Source of the DNA: Candidatus Bathyarchaeota archaeon
GTDB taxonomy: Archaea; Thermoproteota; Bathyarchaeia; Bathyarchaeales; Bathycorpusculaceae
Length of the DNA stretch: 64,000 bases
NCBI GenBank assembly: GCA_029881805.1
Contig: JAOULW010000002.1
Coordinates: forward strand, 186,001-250,000
Reading direction: 5' to 3'
In this document: positions 44,518 to 52,508 of the stretch, piece by piece
How positions within the stretch are numbered: position 1 is the first letter of the stretch
Layout: every line of letters starts with the position of its first letter
Notes under the pieces: model-generated
Databases searched by the model: none
Told to the model about the DNA's origin: nothing
What the model saw: only the letters and a program-made list of their open reading frames with translations
Position numbers and translations under genes: made by a program

Positions 44518-45447
44518 TTATTCGCTTCGTTCAGCTTCGGTTTTCTTTTCAGACCTTATCGGAAGCACAGGGGTCCCTTCTAATCCGAGGACGTTAAGGA
44601 TTTCTGCGGATGATGGAACAACAATCTTTGTCTGCTGCGAAAATGTGTCTCTTACTACATCTAGCTTCTTGTTTAGTTGGGCGTTCTCCTTGAAGTACTG
44701 GTTTGCGGATTCAGAGACCATTTTTATTGCTTGAGCTTGCGCTTCAGCCACAATTTGGATAGATTTGCTTTCTCCTTCTGCTTTTAGTATAGCTGCGGCT
44801 TTGTCTCCTTGGGCTTTAAGAACGGTGCCTTCTTTGTCTTGCGCCGCTGCCTCTTTTCTTCCAGTCGCCAATAGCCGTATCTGCCTTCTCTCCTGTTCGG
44901 CTGTTTTCTGTTTGTGCATAGCTGTTTGAATGTCACTCGGTGGATCTATTCGTTGAAGCTCTATTCTGTTTACCTTGACTCCCCACTTGTCTGTCGCCTC
45001 ATCAAGCACACTTCTGAGCTCCACATTTATCTTTTCTCTAGATGTTAAGCACACATCCAGCGACATTTCACCTACAATATTTCTCAGCGTGGTTTGAGCC
45101 AACTTTACTATTGCCAATTCAAAATCTTCAACTTCGTAGAGCGCCCTTTTCGGATCGATTACTTGGTAATATATTACGGCATCAATTGTTACTACTACGT
45201 TGTCTTCAGTAATTATTTCCTGCGGCGGCACATCTATGACTTGCTCTCGCATGTTTACGCGAAATACCCTTTGGGCAAATGGGATAATGAATCTTAGCCC
45301 TGGTTCAACTGTCTTCTCGTAAGCATTCCATCTCTCAACTAATCCTTTTTCGTATTGGTTGACCTTCCTTATTCCGGAAACCAGAATTAGTACAACCAGA
45401 ACCGTAATGAGAGCTAATACAGCGCCTAGTATTTCTAGTTCAAACAT
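44518..45447 (-). CDS. SPFH/Band 7 (stomatin-like) membrane protein
   Basis: 309 residues. An N-terminal membrane helix (ILGAVLALITVLVVLILVSG) is followed by the SPFH domain (VERWNAYEKTVEPGLRFIIP, VDVPPQ-like VIDVPPQEIITEDNVVVTID) and a long coiled coil rich in Ala/Glu (KAAAILKAEGESKSIQIVAE). Stomatins assemble into ring or cage oligomers that organise membranes and often work with NfeD proteins. An NfeD-like gene lies immediately upstream. Confidence 0.93.
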   Translation of the reverse strand: MFELEILGAVLALITVLVVLILVSGIRKVNQYEKGLVERWNAYEKTVEPGLRFIIPFAQRVFRVNMREQVIDVPPQEIITEDNVVVTIDAVIYYQVIDPKRALYEVEDFELAIVKLAQTTLRNIVGEMSLDVCLTSREKINVELRSVLDEATDKWGVKVNRIELQRIDPPSDIQTAMHKQKTAEQERRQIRLLATGRKEAAAQDKEGTVLKAQGDKAAAILKAEGESKSIQIVAEAQAQAIKMVSESANQYFKENAQLNKKLDVVRDTFSQQTKIVVPSSAEILNVLGLEGTPVLPIRSEKKTEAERSE

Positions 45448-45453
45448 CCATCA

Positions 45454-45891
45454 CTACACCTCCTCTACTATGAGGCTAACTCCTTCCACCCTCACTACTC
45501 TTACGTTTGTTCCTTCTTTTATAACTTTGTCATGGTCTGGCCGGCAAAACCACAGTTCACCCATAAGCTTGACAACACCCCCATTAACCGGATCTACATC
45601 AGTCTTAGTCACCGTTTTCTTGTCCAGCAAGGCATCAATATTGGTCTTGGTTCGTCTAACATTCAATTTTTCCAGTAAGCCCCCGCCACGAATTTCTTCA
45701 ACTTGAAATGCGCAATCTTTTAAGTGATTCAACCGTCTCACCAATTCGCCAAAGTCATCTGTATTAACTTGCAGAATGAATTCGCCATTTTTGCGTCTGA
45801 GCATGTAAACTATTCTGTATTGTTCTGAAAATTTCTCTAACAGCTGAGCAAGTTTCAATTCATCTGCTTTGACTGTGAGGGTGATTCTCAT
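45454..45891 (-). CDS. NfeD-like OB-fold protein with novel N-terminal domain
   Basis: 145 residues. The C-terminal half (LLDKKTVTKTDVDPVNGGVV KL, then VIKEGTNVRVVRVEGVSLIV EE) is the NfeD OB fold. The N-terminal 60 residues (MRITLTVKADELKLAQLLEK) form a charged alpha-beta region instead of the usual membrane helices or ClpP-like protease. It therefore looks soluble. Six bases separate it from the stomatin gene. TATA-like CTATATATAC near 45921-45930 on the minus strand. Confidence 0.78.
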   Translation of the reverse strand: MRITLTVKADELKLAQLLEKFSEQYRIVYMLRRKNGEFILQVNTDDFGELVRRLNHLKDCAFQVEEIRGGGLLEKLNVRRTKTNIDALLDKKTVTKTDVDPVNGGVVKLMGELWFCRPDHDKVIKEGTNVRVVRVEGVSLIVEEV

Positions 45892-45920
45892 TATTATCCA
45901 ATATAAACAGGCATAAGCCA

Positions 45921-45930
45921 GTATATATAG
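45921..45930 (-). promoter_or_regulatory. TATA box of the NfeD-stomatin operon
   Basis: Minus strand CTATATATAC, about 30-39 bases upstream of the ATG at 45891. Predicts a short or absent leader. Confidence 0.45.
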
Positions 45931-46103
45931 TTATCGAGCGTCATTGAGTCTTATTGATGCCCCTAGTTAGACGAAAACACCAGAGACAGCTACAACCTTA
46001 TGCACTTCCTAGACAGCCTCAATCTTGTTAAATTAAACCACGAAAAGGATTATATGCGGCGCAAGTGTAAGCAAAAGCAAATAATCACAAATTGGTGCAG
46101 ACT

Positions 46104-46298
46104 ATGCCATCTGAAATTTTGGATACAGAACAGTTCGTTGAAATAAGCGAACGCGCCGAGTATTGCCTCGTGAAAAGATTGAAGGAGATCGTGAAGTTGA
46201 AACTTCGCACGCCAAGAACGCTTTACACTTTAAAAATTGAACCAGTAGAAGCTGAAGAGGTCATAAAAAAACTTCGATGCGAAATCCGCGAAATATGA
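46104..46298 (+). CDS. rpl38e: Ribosomal protein L38e
   Basis: 64 residues. EIVKLKLRTPRTLYTLKIEP matches the eukaryotic/TACK L38e core (KFKVRCSRYLYTL). The N-terminus MPSEILDTEQFVEISERAEY fits as well. I start at ATG 46104, six bases after GGTG, not at TTG 46092. L38e is found in only some archaeal lineages, which supports the TACK assignment. It stands alone, away from other ribosomal genes. Confidence 0.75.
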   Translation: MPSEILDTEQFVEISERAEYCLVKRLKEIVKLKLRTPRTLYTLKIEPVEAEEVIKKLRCEIREI

Positions 46299-46333
46299 CA
46301 CTCGTTATAATGAACAAGAACTAGCCAGACAGC

Positions 46334-46846
46334 CTACTTTTCAATCTTCCCAATTCTCAAATAGATTAGATACGATGGAACTATATTAACTAAGGCTTGC
46401 GTTATGTTGAACAAAGCTATCGGAGCAAGCAAACCCACAACAACAGGCTGTGGCATTTTATAAAACAGTTGAAGCAAGTAGTAGTTTGCTATTGTCATTA
46501 CCCCTGCTCGTGACATAATCGCGACGGTCGAGTTCAAAACAACGCCTTTTCTCAACAACGCAAAACCCAACAAAGTCGCCAACTCGGCAATCAACTTAAG
46601 AGTTCCTCCGGGAAGGTTTCCTCTAAGAAAAATGATTGAGCATCCAATTAGACAAGTGTATACAGAACATAAAGGTCCATAAGAGAATAAACTAATCATG
46701 ATAGGTATTCCAGTAAGGTCCCAAGAGATCTTGGGGTAAATCGGAAATGGAATGTCAAACGGTGGCCCAGGTATTATTTCCCACAGCGCCGAAAGAGCTC
46801 CCAACATGCTAGCCGCCGCAATTTCTAGAGTCCCTATCTTTTGCAA
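46334..46846 (-). CDS. ECF transporter S component, RibU-like
   Basis: 170 residues, about six membrane helices. DIPFPIYPKISWDLTGIPIM, followed by SYGPLCSVYTCLIGCS and LPGGTLKLIAELATLLGFAL, has the shape of substrate-binding S components of energy-coupling-factor transporters. Riboflavin or a related vitamin is possible. No ATPase or T component lies beside it, so it would use a shared module. Confidence 0.72.
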   Translation of the reverse strand: MQKIGTLEIAAASMLGALSALWEIIPGPPFDIPFPIYPKISWDLTGIPIMISLFSYGPLCSVYTCLIGCSIIFLRGNLPGGTLKLIAELATLLGFALLRKGVVLNSTVAIMSRAGVMTIANYYLLQLFYKMPQPVVVGLLAPIALFNITQALVNIVPSYLIYLRIGKIEK

Positions 46847-46949
46847 AGGTATACCACACTTTGAGAGAGAATGAGTTGCGACTAAGGATATATAACGCTT
46901 ATTTTTAATGTGTCTTTTTACAGTCTTGAACTGCTTTTAGTTATTACTT

Positions 46950-47990
46950 CTAGCAAACCTTACTTGCTTTTTTCTTTTTTGAAAGTTTCATCAATAGATT
47001 TAAGGCGACTGTCTCTTCATTCGCGTTTCTGGTTTTTATTGCTCCTGCTTTTTCAGCTTTTGAGAATAGTTCTTCGCCCTTTTCTGTGCGGATAATTATG
47101 AATGTCCATCCATCTAATCCTAAACCACCAGTGGAAATGTCTGCCAATTCGGAGCTGAAGTCATTGCAAAATCCGCAGCTTTTTCGAGCGTACTGTTTTA
47201 TGTCAGCAAGAGGTATGGCTTGAACCCCAGAACTTGTGGTTACAAGCATTTTTCCCTTGATATTCACTTTCCTTATACCCATTAAGTCGATCCCCAATTT
47301 TTCATGGATATGTCTTTCCATAAGCCCTTCGTAATTGAAGCATTCTGAACACATGAGACCGATCAGGAATTTTGAAGGGGCCGCATATCGCTTCAAATTA
47401 GCCATCTGCATTTTTCTCACTGCGTGAATTTGACAAGGAGTTCCAACAAACGCCATGGCAGTCTTTTTCTGTTTGCTGACTTCTGCCAAGGCAAGGATGC
47501 TAGGCGAATAAGAATACCTTGTTCCAGTGCATTTTAGAATTTCTTGTGGACTTGTGGCCAGTATTGGTGTCGGATAGAACGGTCTCTCTTGGCTTATTTC
47601 AGAAACAATCGCGCCGTCAATGAGCCCATTTTCTAAAGCGAACACCAATAGTGCGGTTACAGCGCCTCCATCCTGACAGGCCTTCAATATTCTTTCATCT
47701 TTAGCTTGAGCCACAGCAAGCCTGCAGTGGATTCCAAACTCTTCTTCTATTCTTCTCTCTCTACCAAACACAAAATTCTCCGCTTTAGACCAAGACCACT
47801 CATATTGAGGACAGACTTGCGGGCAAATTCCGCAGATTTTGCATTCCTTTATCAAGTTCGGCTTTTCTTCTTTATACTCTAGGCAGGTGAAGGGGCAAAC
47901 AAGTACACATGTGCCACAGCCGACACATTTTCCAGTTTCGACAACATTTCTTTCCAAAGATTCTTCAAAACTTACTTTAGCAAAACTCAT
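46950..47990 (-). CDS. F420-dependent hydrogenase/dehydrogenase beta-subunit-like protein (FrhB family)
   Basis: 346 residues. Two N-terminal 4Fe-4S motifs (CVGCGTCVLVCP and CKICGICPQVCP) precede the FrhB N- and C-domains (KACQDGGAVTALLVFALENG; AFVGTPCQIHAVRKMQ; YARKSCGFCNDFSSELADIS). FrhB proteins bind FAD and hand electrons between F420 and iron-sulfur partners. No catalytic partner subunit lies beside it, so it may serve as an F420-ferredoxin oxidoreductase module. ATG behind GAGGA. Confidence 0.88.
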   Translation of the reverse strand: MSFAKVSFEESLERNVVETGKCVGCGTCVLVCPFTCLEYKEEKPNLIKECKICGICPQVCPQYEWSWSKAENFVFGRERRIEEEFGIHCRLAVAQAKDERILKACQDGGAVTALLVFALENGLIDGAIVSEISQERPFYPTPILATSPQEILKCTGTRYSYSPSILALAEVSKQKKTAMAFVGTPCQIHAVRKMQMANLKRYAAPSKFLIGLMCSECFNYEGLMERHIHEKLGIDLMGIRKVNIKGKMLVTTSSGVQAIPLADIKQYARKSCGFCNDFSSELADISTGGLGLDGWTFIIIRTEKGEELFSKAEKAGAIKTRNANEETVALNLLMKLSKKKKASKVC

Positions 47991-48075
47991 GGATTAATCC
48001 TCATAGAAAACAATAACCTTTACATTTAAGTTTAAATCTTTTGGAATGATTCAGAACACATGAGGGAAAATATAC

Positions 48076-48594
48076 TTGAAGGAAATAATCCTAACAATTC
48101 CTGATAGCCTTTACAAGTATTTGACCTTTCTCGAAAGATCACGTTTCATAACAAGCAAAAAAGAAGCTTTGAATACCGCTTTGGAATTCTACAAGAAACT
48201 TGCCATGCATGATTGGCTTCCTTATGCGTATCGAATGGGTGGCGGAAGAGTTCTCCTAATGGATACCGGTATGCTTTCTGACCTATTTCATGGACTCTCG
48301 AACATTGAAATTTTCAATGCTGGAAAAGCAAGTGCATTTAAAAGAAAACTTACGAATCCTTTTTTTCAAGACGTAGATTTTTCAAATCCGGAGAGCTGGC
48401 CAATTGTGCTAACCGAACTTGAGGTTATGGGGTGGGGAAAGTTTTCGAAGTTCAGGAACGAGATAAAGGTAGAGTCATGCCCACTTCCAGTGCCATACTT
48501 ACAAGGCTATTTCGAAGGACTGTTCGGATTTCCATTTGAAAGGCACCCGTCAAGGGTTCCGAACATCAACATATTTGTAGCTAAGAAAAAGTAA
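48076..48594 (+). CDS. Uncharacterised protein, possible ribbon-helix-helix N-terminus
   Basis: 172 residues. The first 45 (KEIILTIPDSLYKYLTFLER, TSKKEALNTALEFYKKLA) look like a ribbon-helix-helix or related basic fold. The C-terminal part (LEVMGWGKFSKFRNEIKVES CPLPVPYLQGYFEGLFGF) resembles the end of a V4R-type sensor domain, but this is only a pattern impression. Divergent from the FrhB gene with 85 bases shared, so possibly its regulator. Start TTG. Confidence 0.55.
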   Translation: MKEIILTIPDSLYKYLTFLERSRFITSKKEALNTALEFYKKLAMHDWLPYAYRMGGGRVLLMDTGMLSDLFHGLSNIEIFNAGKASAFKRKLTNPFFQDVDFSNPESWPIVLTELEVMGWGKFSKFRNEIKVESCPLPVPYLQGYFEGLFGFPFERHPSRVPNINIFVAKKK

Positions 48595-48607
48595 AGGAAA
48601 AAACTTC

Positions 48608-49078
48608 CTATAATCCCGTCCAAGGACACCTTTTATACGGTCCAATTACAATTGTAACAATTGTTCCCAGAATCCCGTCAAGATTCAGCTCCTCTTCGAG
48701 GAATGCGCTTAGGTCTTCCATTTTTTCGAAGATCACTTCTGCAAAAATGTCCGTGTCTCCGCTTGTTCTATACAATACTTGAATGTCAGGATGCTTTGAA
48801 AGATGATCAACAATCTCTTTAAGCTTGGCTGGCTGCACTCGAAGTCCGATGAATGCTTTTATGACGCGCCCTAATTTGTGGTAATCCAAGACGACTGTAA
48901 ACCTTTCAATGATTCCCTCTTTTAGGAGCTTATCTATTCGTCTTCTGACTGTGGCTTCATTCGCACCCACTTCTCTAGCCAATTTAATTATAGGCTTTCT
49001 GGCATCCACTTGAAGAGCCTTAATTATTCTCATATCAAGTATGTCAATAAACATCAATTCTTCATCACCGTTCTGCAA
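48608..49078 (-). CDS. Lrp/AsnC-family transcriptional regulator
   Basis: 156 residues. Helix-turn-helix: LDMRIIKALQVDARKPIIKL AREVGANEATVRRRIDKLL. RAM ligand-binding domain: FIGLRVQPAKLKEIVDHLSK, VLYRTSGDTDIFAEVIFEKM. Full-length canonical Lrp. It is divergent from the C1-metabolism genes, and a palindrome in the shared region could be its operator. Confidence 0.88.
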   Translation of the reverse strand: MQNGDEELMFIDILDMRIIKALQVDARKPIIKLAREVGANEATVRRRIDKLLKEGIIERFTVVLDYHKLGRVIKAFIGLRVQPAKLKEIVDHLSKHPDIQVLYRTSGDTDIFAEVIFEKMEDLSAFLEEELNLDGILGTIVTIVIGPYKRCPWTGL

Positions 49079-49197
49079 GAAAACAGTAGACTACTCATCT
49101 TATACGTTTTTCGCATTTCCAGTAACCAAAATGAGCAAATACATGTGGCAAAACCGTCAAAATCAACATACATACTTCACTATTTTCGTAAAATCCC

Positions 49198-49229
49198 GTA
49201 CAATATTGTACATCTATCTGGTATAAATA
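49198..49229. promoter_or_regulatory. Palindromic operator and TATA box upstream of the C1 locus
   Basis: GTACAATATTGTAC at 49198-49211 is a perfect 14-bp palindrome. GTATAAATA at 49221-49229 is a near-ideal TATA box ten bases further on, reading toward the gene at 49320. A palindrome just upstream of TATA is where archaeal Lrp-type activators bind. The divergent lrp gene is 120 bases away. Confidence 0.5.
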
Positions 49230-49319
49230 CGACGTTAGTGTGACGTTTTTCGTTATAGCAAGCTTTATTTTTCGACAAACAATATACTGAAATAGGCACA
49301 TCTGGGAGGTGTTTAGAAT

Positions 49320-49607
49320 ATGGCTTTGGAAAAAATCGCACGAAATATCCCCGCATCACTGTGGAGCGAAGCATCCGAGAAATTAGTTGAGGTTATTCTG
49401 AATTCGCCGAACGCTAGTAGAATGCCAAGTGACCTAGCAAAAACAATACTTTACTATTGGCAGAGAGATCAACTCGCTACTGAAGTTGGCTTACATCGTC
49501 TCCTCGAAGCCTCCATGATCTTGGAACCTGAAAAAACTGTTAGTCTGATGGAAGAGCTAGGATTAACCGAAATTGTAACTATGCTAAAGGAAACGTCAAG
49601 GCAGTAG
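49320..49607 (+). CDS. Conserved-looking small protein of unknown function
   Basis: 95 residues, all helical (ASLWSEASEKLVEVILNSPN, DLAKTILYYWQRDQLATEVG LHRLLEA). GGGAGGTG lies ahead of the ATG. No family is recognised. It is the first gene behind the palindrome/TATA promoter and lies just upstream of mer. Confidence 0.6.
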   Translation: MALEKIARNIPASLWSEASEKLVEVILNSPNASRMPSDLAKTILYYWQRDQLATEVGLHRLLEASMILEPEKTVSLMEELGLTEIVTMLKETSRQ

Positions 49608-49695
49608 AAGTAAAACTACTATCTCCCATTTTCTTTATGTAAAGATTTTAAGGTAAATATGACTATTACATCATTTCATGAAGGATGTTTCTAAT

Positions 49696-50691
49696 ATGAT
49701 CGAGTTTGGCATAGAGTTTGTTCCAAGAGACCTTTATTGGAAAACAACCTTTTATGCAATCCAAGCGGAAAAAATCGGATTCGATTACCTGTGGATTACT
49801 GATCACTTCAATAACAGAAATGTGTATGTCTCCTTGGCAATAATATCCGCGTATACTGAGCGAATAAAAATCGGCCTTGGGGTCACAAATCCATATCTAG
49901 TTCATCCTGTAGTTACGGCACAAGTTGTGGCAACACTTAATGAGATAGCTCCTGATAGGATGGTGTGCGGACTTGGAGTGGGAGATCGGACTACTTTGCA
50001 GATGGTGAATGTGAAACAGACAAAACCCCTGGCTACAATACGCGAGTCTGTTCGCATCATCCGCGATATCAGTTCAGGTAAATCTTTAGAAATGAATGGC
50101 GAGATCTTTACGCTTTTAGGAGCGAGGCTGAACTTTAAGATAGTTAATCCTGTTCCTGTTTTCGTAGGGGCCCAAGGTCCTAAAATGTTAGCGTTGGCAG
50201 CAGAAATAGGCGACGGGGTCCTGATTAACGCTTCGCATTCGAAAGATGTTGAGAATGCAATGAAATTTGTTTATGAAGGTATGGAACGTTCTGGTAAGAA
50301 ACCTGATGACTTGAACATTAGCGTTTATACTTCATTCTCCATAGCATCCGATTACGACAAGGCATTCAAAGCCGTGGTTCCGGTTGTAGCATACATCGTG
50401 GCAGGTTCCCCTGAAATGATATTGGAACGGCATGGAATTTCTTGTGAGATTGCGGATAAGATCAGAGATGCTATTGTACATGGTCAGTGGAAAGAAGCTT
50501 TCTCTTGCGTGGATAATGCTATGGCGGAAGCCTTCTCAATTTGTGGGACACCCGAAACGTGTGTGGAAAAAATTGACAGACTCGTGAAAGCTGGAGTTAA
50601 TCAGATAGTTGCAGGTTCGCCAATAGGTCCAAATATGCGAGAATCAATTAACATGATAGCCACACAAGTATTTCCGCAGTTCAAAAAGTGA
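49696..50691 (+). CDS. mer: 5,10-methylenetetrahydromethanopterin reductase (Mer)
   Basis: F420-dependent, luciferase-like flavin-free reductase that converts methylene-H4MPT to methyl-H4MPT. MIEFGIEFVPRDLYWKTTFY, YLWITDHFNNRNVYVSLAII, IKIGLGVTNPYLVHPVVTAQ and VGAQGPKMLALAAEIGDGVL are the family's F420-binding regions. ATG 49696 is preferred to 49678 because Mer proteins begin at xxFGIEF and GAAGGA precedes it. It supplies the methyl group for the CODH/ACS complex encoded 5 kb downstream. Confidence 0.9.
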   Translation: MIEFGIEFVPRDLYWKTTFYAIQAEKIGFDYLWITDHFNNRNVYVSLAIISAYTERIKIGLGVTNPYLVHPVVTAQVVATLNEIAPDRMVCGLGVGDRTTLQMVNVKQTKPLATIRESVRIIRDISSGKSLEMNGEIFTLLGARLNFKIVNPVPVFVGAQGPKMLALAAEIGDGVLINASHSKDVENAMKFVYEGMERSGKKPDDLNISVYTSFSIASDYDKAFKAVVPVVAYIVAGSPEMILERHGISCEIADKIRDAIVHGQWKEAFSCVDNAMAEAFSICGTPETCVEKIDRLVKAGVNQIVAGSPIGPNMRESINMIATQVFPQFKK

Positions 50692-50710
50692 AAAATGGAG
50701 AGAAAAGAAG

Positions 50711-50953
50711 ATGATTACTGCCTACGTTCTAATGAGGATTAAGCCCGGAATGGATAGAAATGTGTTGCATGATGTCCAGAAACTTGCCCAAGTGAAGATC
50801 GTTGAGACTCTGTATGGCGAATATGACATGCTTCTCAAGATTGAAGTAAAAGCACTAGACGAACTAGATACGTTCATTTTTGATACGGTAAGAACAATAA
50901 CAGGAGTAGAAGGCTCCACCACACTTATCGCTATAAAAGTTCCGGGTGAATGA
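50711..50953 (+). CDS. Stand-alone RAM (Lrp effector) domain protein
   Basis: 80 residues forming only the Lrp/AsnC ligand-binding domain (AYVLMRIKPGMDRNVLHDVQ, TLYGEYDMLLKIEVKALDEL), with no DNA-binding part. Such proteins dimerise and bind amino acids or modulate full-length Lrp proteins. It overlaps the next gene by eight bases and lies 19 bases after mer. Confidence 0.82.
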   Translation: MITAYVLMRIKPGMDRNVLHDVQKLAQVKIVETLYGEYDMLLKIEVKALDELDTFIFDTVRTITGVEGSTTLIAIKVPGE

Positions 50954-51380
50954 GGTGTTAAGAGAAAAAGAGCCGCCTTCTATTGTGAAGGGTGTTATGA
51001 CAAAACCAGTAATAACTATTGACAAAGATAGCTCTGTTTTCCAGGCAGCTAAAGTGATGAGTGAAAAAGCCATAGGTTCTATTGTTGTTACAGACAAAGG
51101 AGAACCCGTAGGCATAACGACCGAGAGAGACATACTTCAAAGGGTTGTGGCAAAGGGCTTAGACGCATCAAACGTGCAGATGAATGATGTCATGAGCCAA
51201 CCCTTAATAACAGTCAACGAGAGCGTGCCAATAATCAATGCCATCAGAATCATGGAAAGAAACAGGGTAAGACATTTGCTCATAATTGAGAAAGATGAAC
51301 TTGCTGGAATAGTCACCCAGCGGGATTTGTTAAGGGTTTTGGTTTTTCATGTGTTGATTTCTTTTAGACCGTTGCTTTGA
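50946..51380 (+). CDS. Tandem CBS-domain protein
   Basis: 144 residues with two CBS repeats: VMTKPVITIDKDSSVFQAAK ... ITTERDILQRVV, and VMSQPLITVNESVPIINAIR ... IVTQRDLLRVL. CBS pairs bind adenine nucleotides or SAM and sense energy state. It lies between two RAM-domain genes in the same transcription unit. Start GTG 50946, overlapping the first RAM gene. Confidence 0.88.
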   Translation: MNEVLREKEPPSIVKGVMTKPVITIDKDSSVFQAAKVMSEKAIGSIVVTDKGEPVGITTERDILQRVVAKGLDASNVQMNDVMSQPLITVNESVPIINAIRIMERNRVRHLLIIEKDELAGIVTQRDLLRVLVFHVLISFRPLL

Positions 51381-51400
51381 GGTAAAGGAGAGAAGCTAAT

Positions 51401-51640
51401 ATGGTGGTTTTTGCATACACGCTTATCCGTGCTGAGCACTCAGATTCTGAAAAGCTGGTGGCTAAATTGAAAAAACTGCGTTTTGTGAAGGAAGTTACGT
51501 CTGTGTATGGAGAATATGACATGGTAGTGAAGACGGAAACCAACTCGATCGAAGAGCTGAACGTTCTCATATATAATGAGTTACGGAAGATACCCAGTCT
51601 TGGGGCGACAACAACAATGATCACGTTGCAGCAAAAGTGA
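51401..51640 (+). CDS. Second stand-alone RAM domain protein
   Basis: 79 residues, paralogous to the protein at 50711: both contain VYGEYDM/LYGEYDM after the second helix. RAEHSDSEKLVAKLKKLRFV, then ATTTMITLQQK at the end. No DNA-binding domain. Possibly a heteromeric partner of the first RAM protein or of the divergent Lrp. Confidence 0.82.
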   Translation: MVVFAYTLIRAEHSDSEKLVAKLKKLRFVKEVTSVYGEYDMVVKTETNSIEELNVLIYNELRKIPSLGATTTMITLQQK

Positions 51641-51712
51641 TTCTGTGCCATCAAAGTTCGCTGAAACTTAAATAGTTACATCTCCTCAATTGGGAGGAGG
51701 AAAGGGCTTTCT

Positions 51713-52471
51713 ATGAATATTGTTCAAGTAATCGGAATTGAAGAGTTCCCAATTGTAAAGAAAGGAGATAGCTTGGCTGAGCTTATATGCAACATGGCTA
51801 AAAAGCAAGGGACTAGCGTCCAAGATGGAGATGTAATAGTGGTCACGCATGTTGTTGTTTCGCGTGTTGAGGGTAAAATTGTGAATCTTGACGAAGTTGT
51901 GCCTTCCGAATTTGCGAAAAACATAGCTGCGCAATATGAAAAAGACCCGGCTCTTGTTGAAGTAGTCCTTCAAGAGGCAAAAAGAATAGTGCGCATGGAC
52001 GAGGGAAAAATAATAACAGAAACCAAACATGGATTTGTCTGCGCAAACTCTGGAGTGGATAAATCCAACGTTCCTGGAGAAAGAGTAGTCGCCTTGCTGC
52101 CAGATGACCCGGATGGTTCTGCAGAAAAAATTAGACGAGAAATCAAGAGGCTTACAGGTTACGATGTGGCAGTCATTGTTTCTGACACACATGGTCGTCC
52201 CTTGAGAGAAGGCGAAATAAACGTGGCTGTCGGGGTTGCCGGCATAAAACCGATTAGAGATAGAAGAGGTGAGAAGGACTTCTTTGGGTACGTTCTGAGA
52301 GTGAAACAAACAGCAGTTGCCGATGAACTATCTTCTTCTGCTGAACTGGTGATAGGACAAGCAGACGAGGGGATTCCAGTAGCCATAATCCGCGGATACA
52401 ACTATCCAAAGTCAGAAAACGCAAAGGCGACGGAACTGATAAGACCGAAAGAAAAGGATTTATTTTTGTGA
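51713..52471 (+). CDS. cofE: Coenzyme F420-0:L-glutamate ligase
   Basis: Adds gamma-glutamate residues to F420-0 with GTP. 252 residues, the archaeal single-domain length. Motifs: DGDVIVVTHVVVSRVEGKIV, TKHGFVCANSGVDKSN, LPDDPDGSAEKIR and VSDTHGRPLREGEINVAVGV AG. It matches the need for F420 by Mer nearby and by the FrhB-like protein. Good GGAGGA-type sequence upstream. Confidence 0.95.
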   Translation: MNIVQVIGIEEFPIVKKGDSLAELICNMAKKQGTSVQDGDVIVVTHVVVSRVEGKIVNLDEVVPSEFAKNIAAQYEKDPALVEVVLQEAKRIVRMDEGKIITETKHGFVCANSGVDKSNVPGERVVALLPDDPDGSAEKIRREIKRLTGYDVAVIVSDTHGRPLREGEINVAVGVAGIKPIRDRRGEKDFFGYVLRVKQTAVADELSSSAELVIGQADEGIPVAIIRGYNYPKSENAKATELIRPKEKDLFL

Positions 52472-52508
52472 GACTCGGCTAATATTTGGTTTGCTAGGAC
52501 ATGTAGCA

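Noticed and set aside
51686-52309. 207-residue minus-strand frame
   Set aside because: Lies wholly opposite cofE, which has clear family motifs; no homology on the antisense strand.
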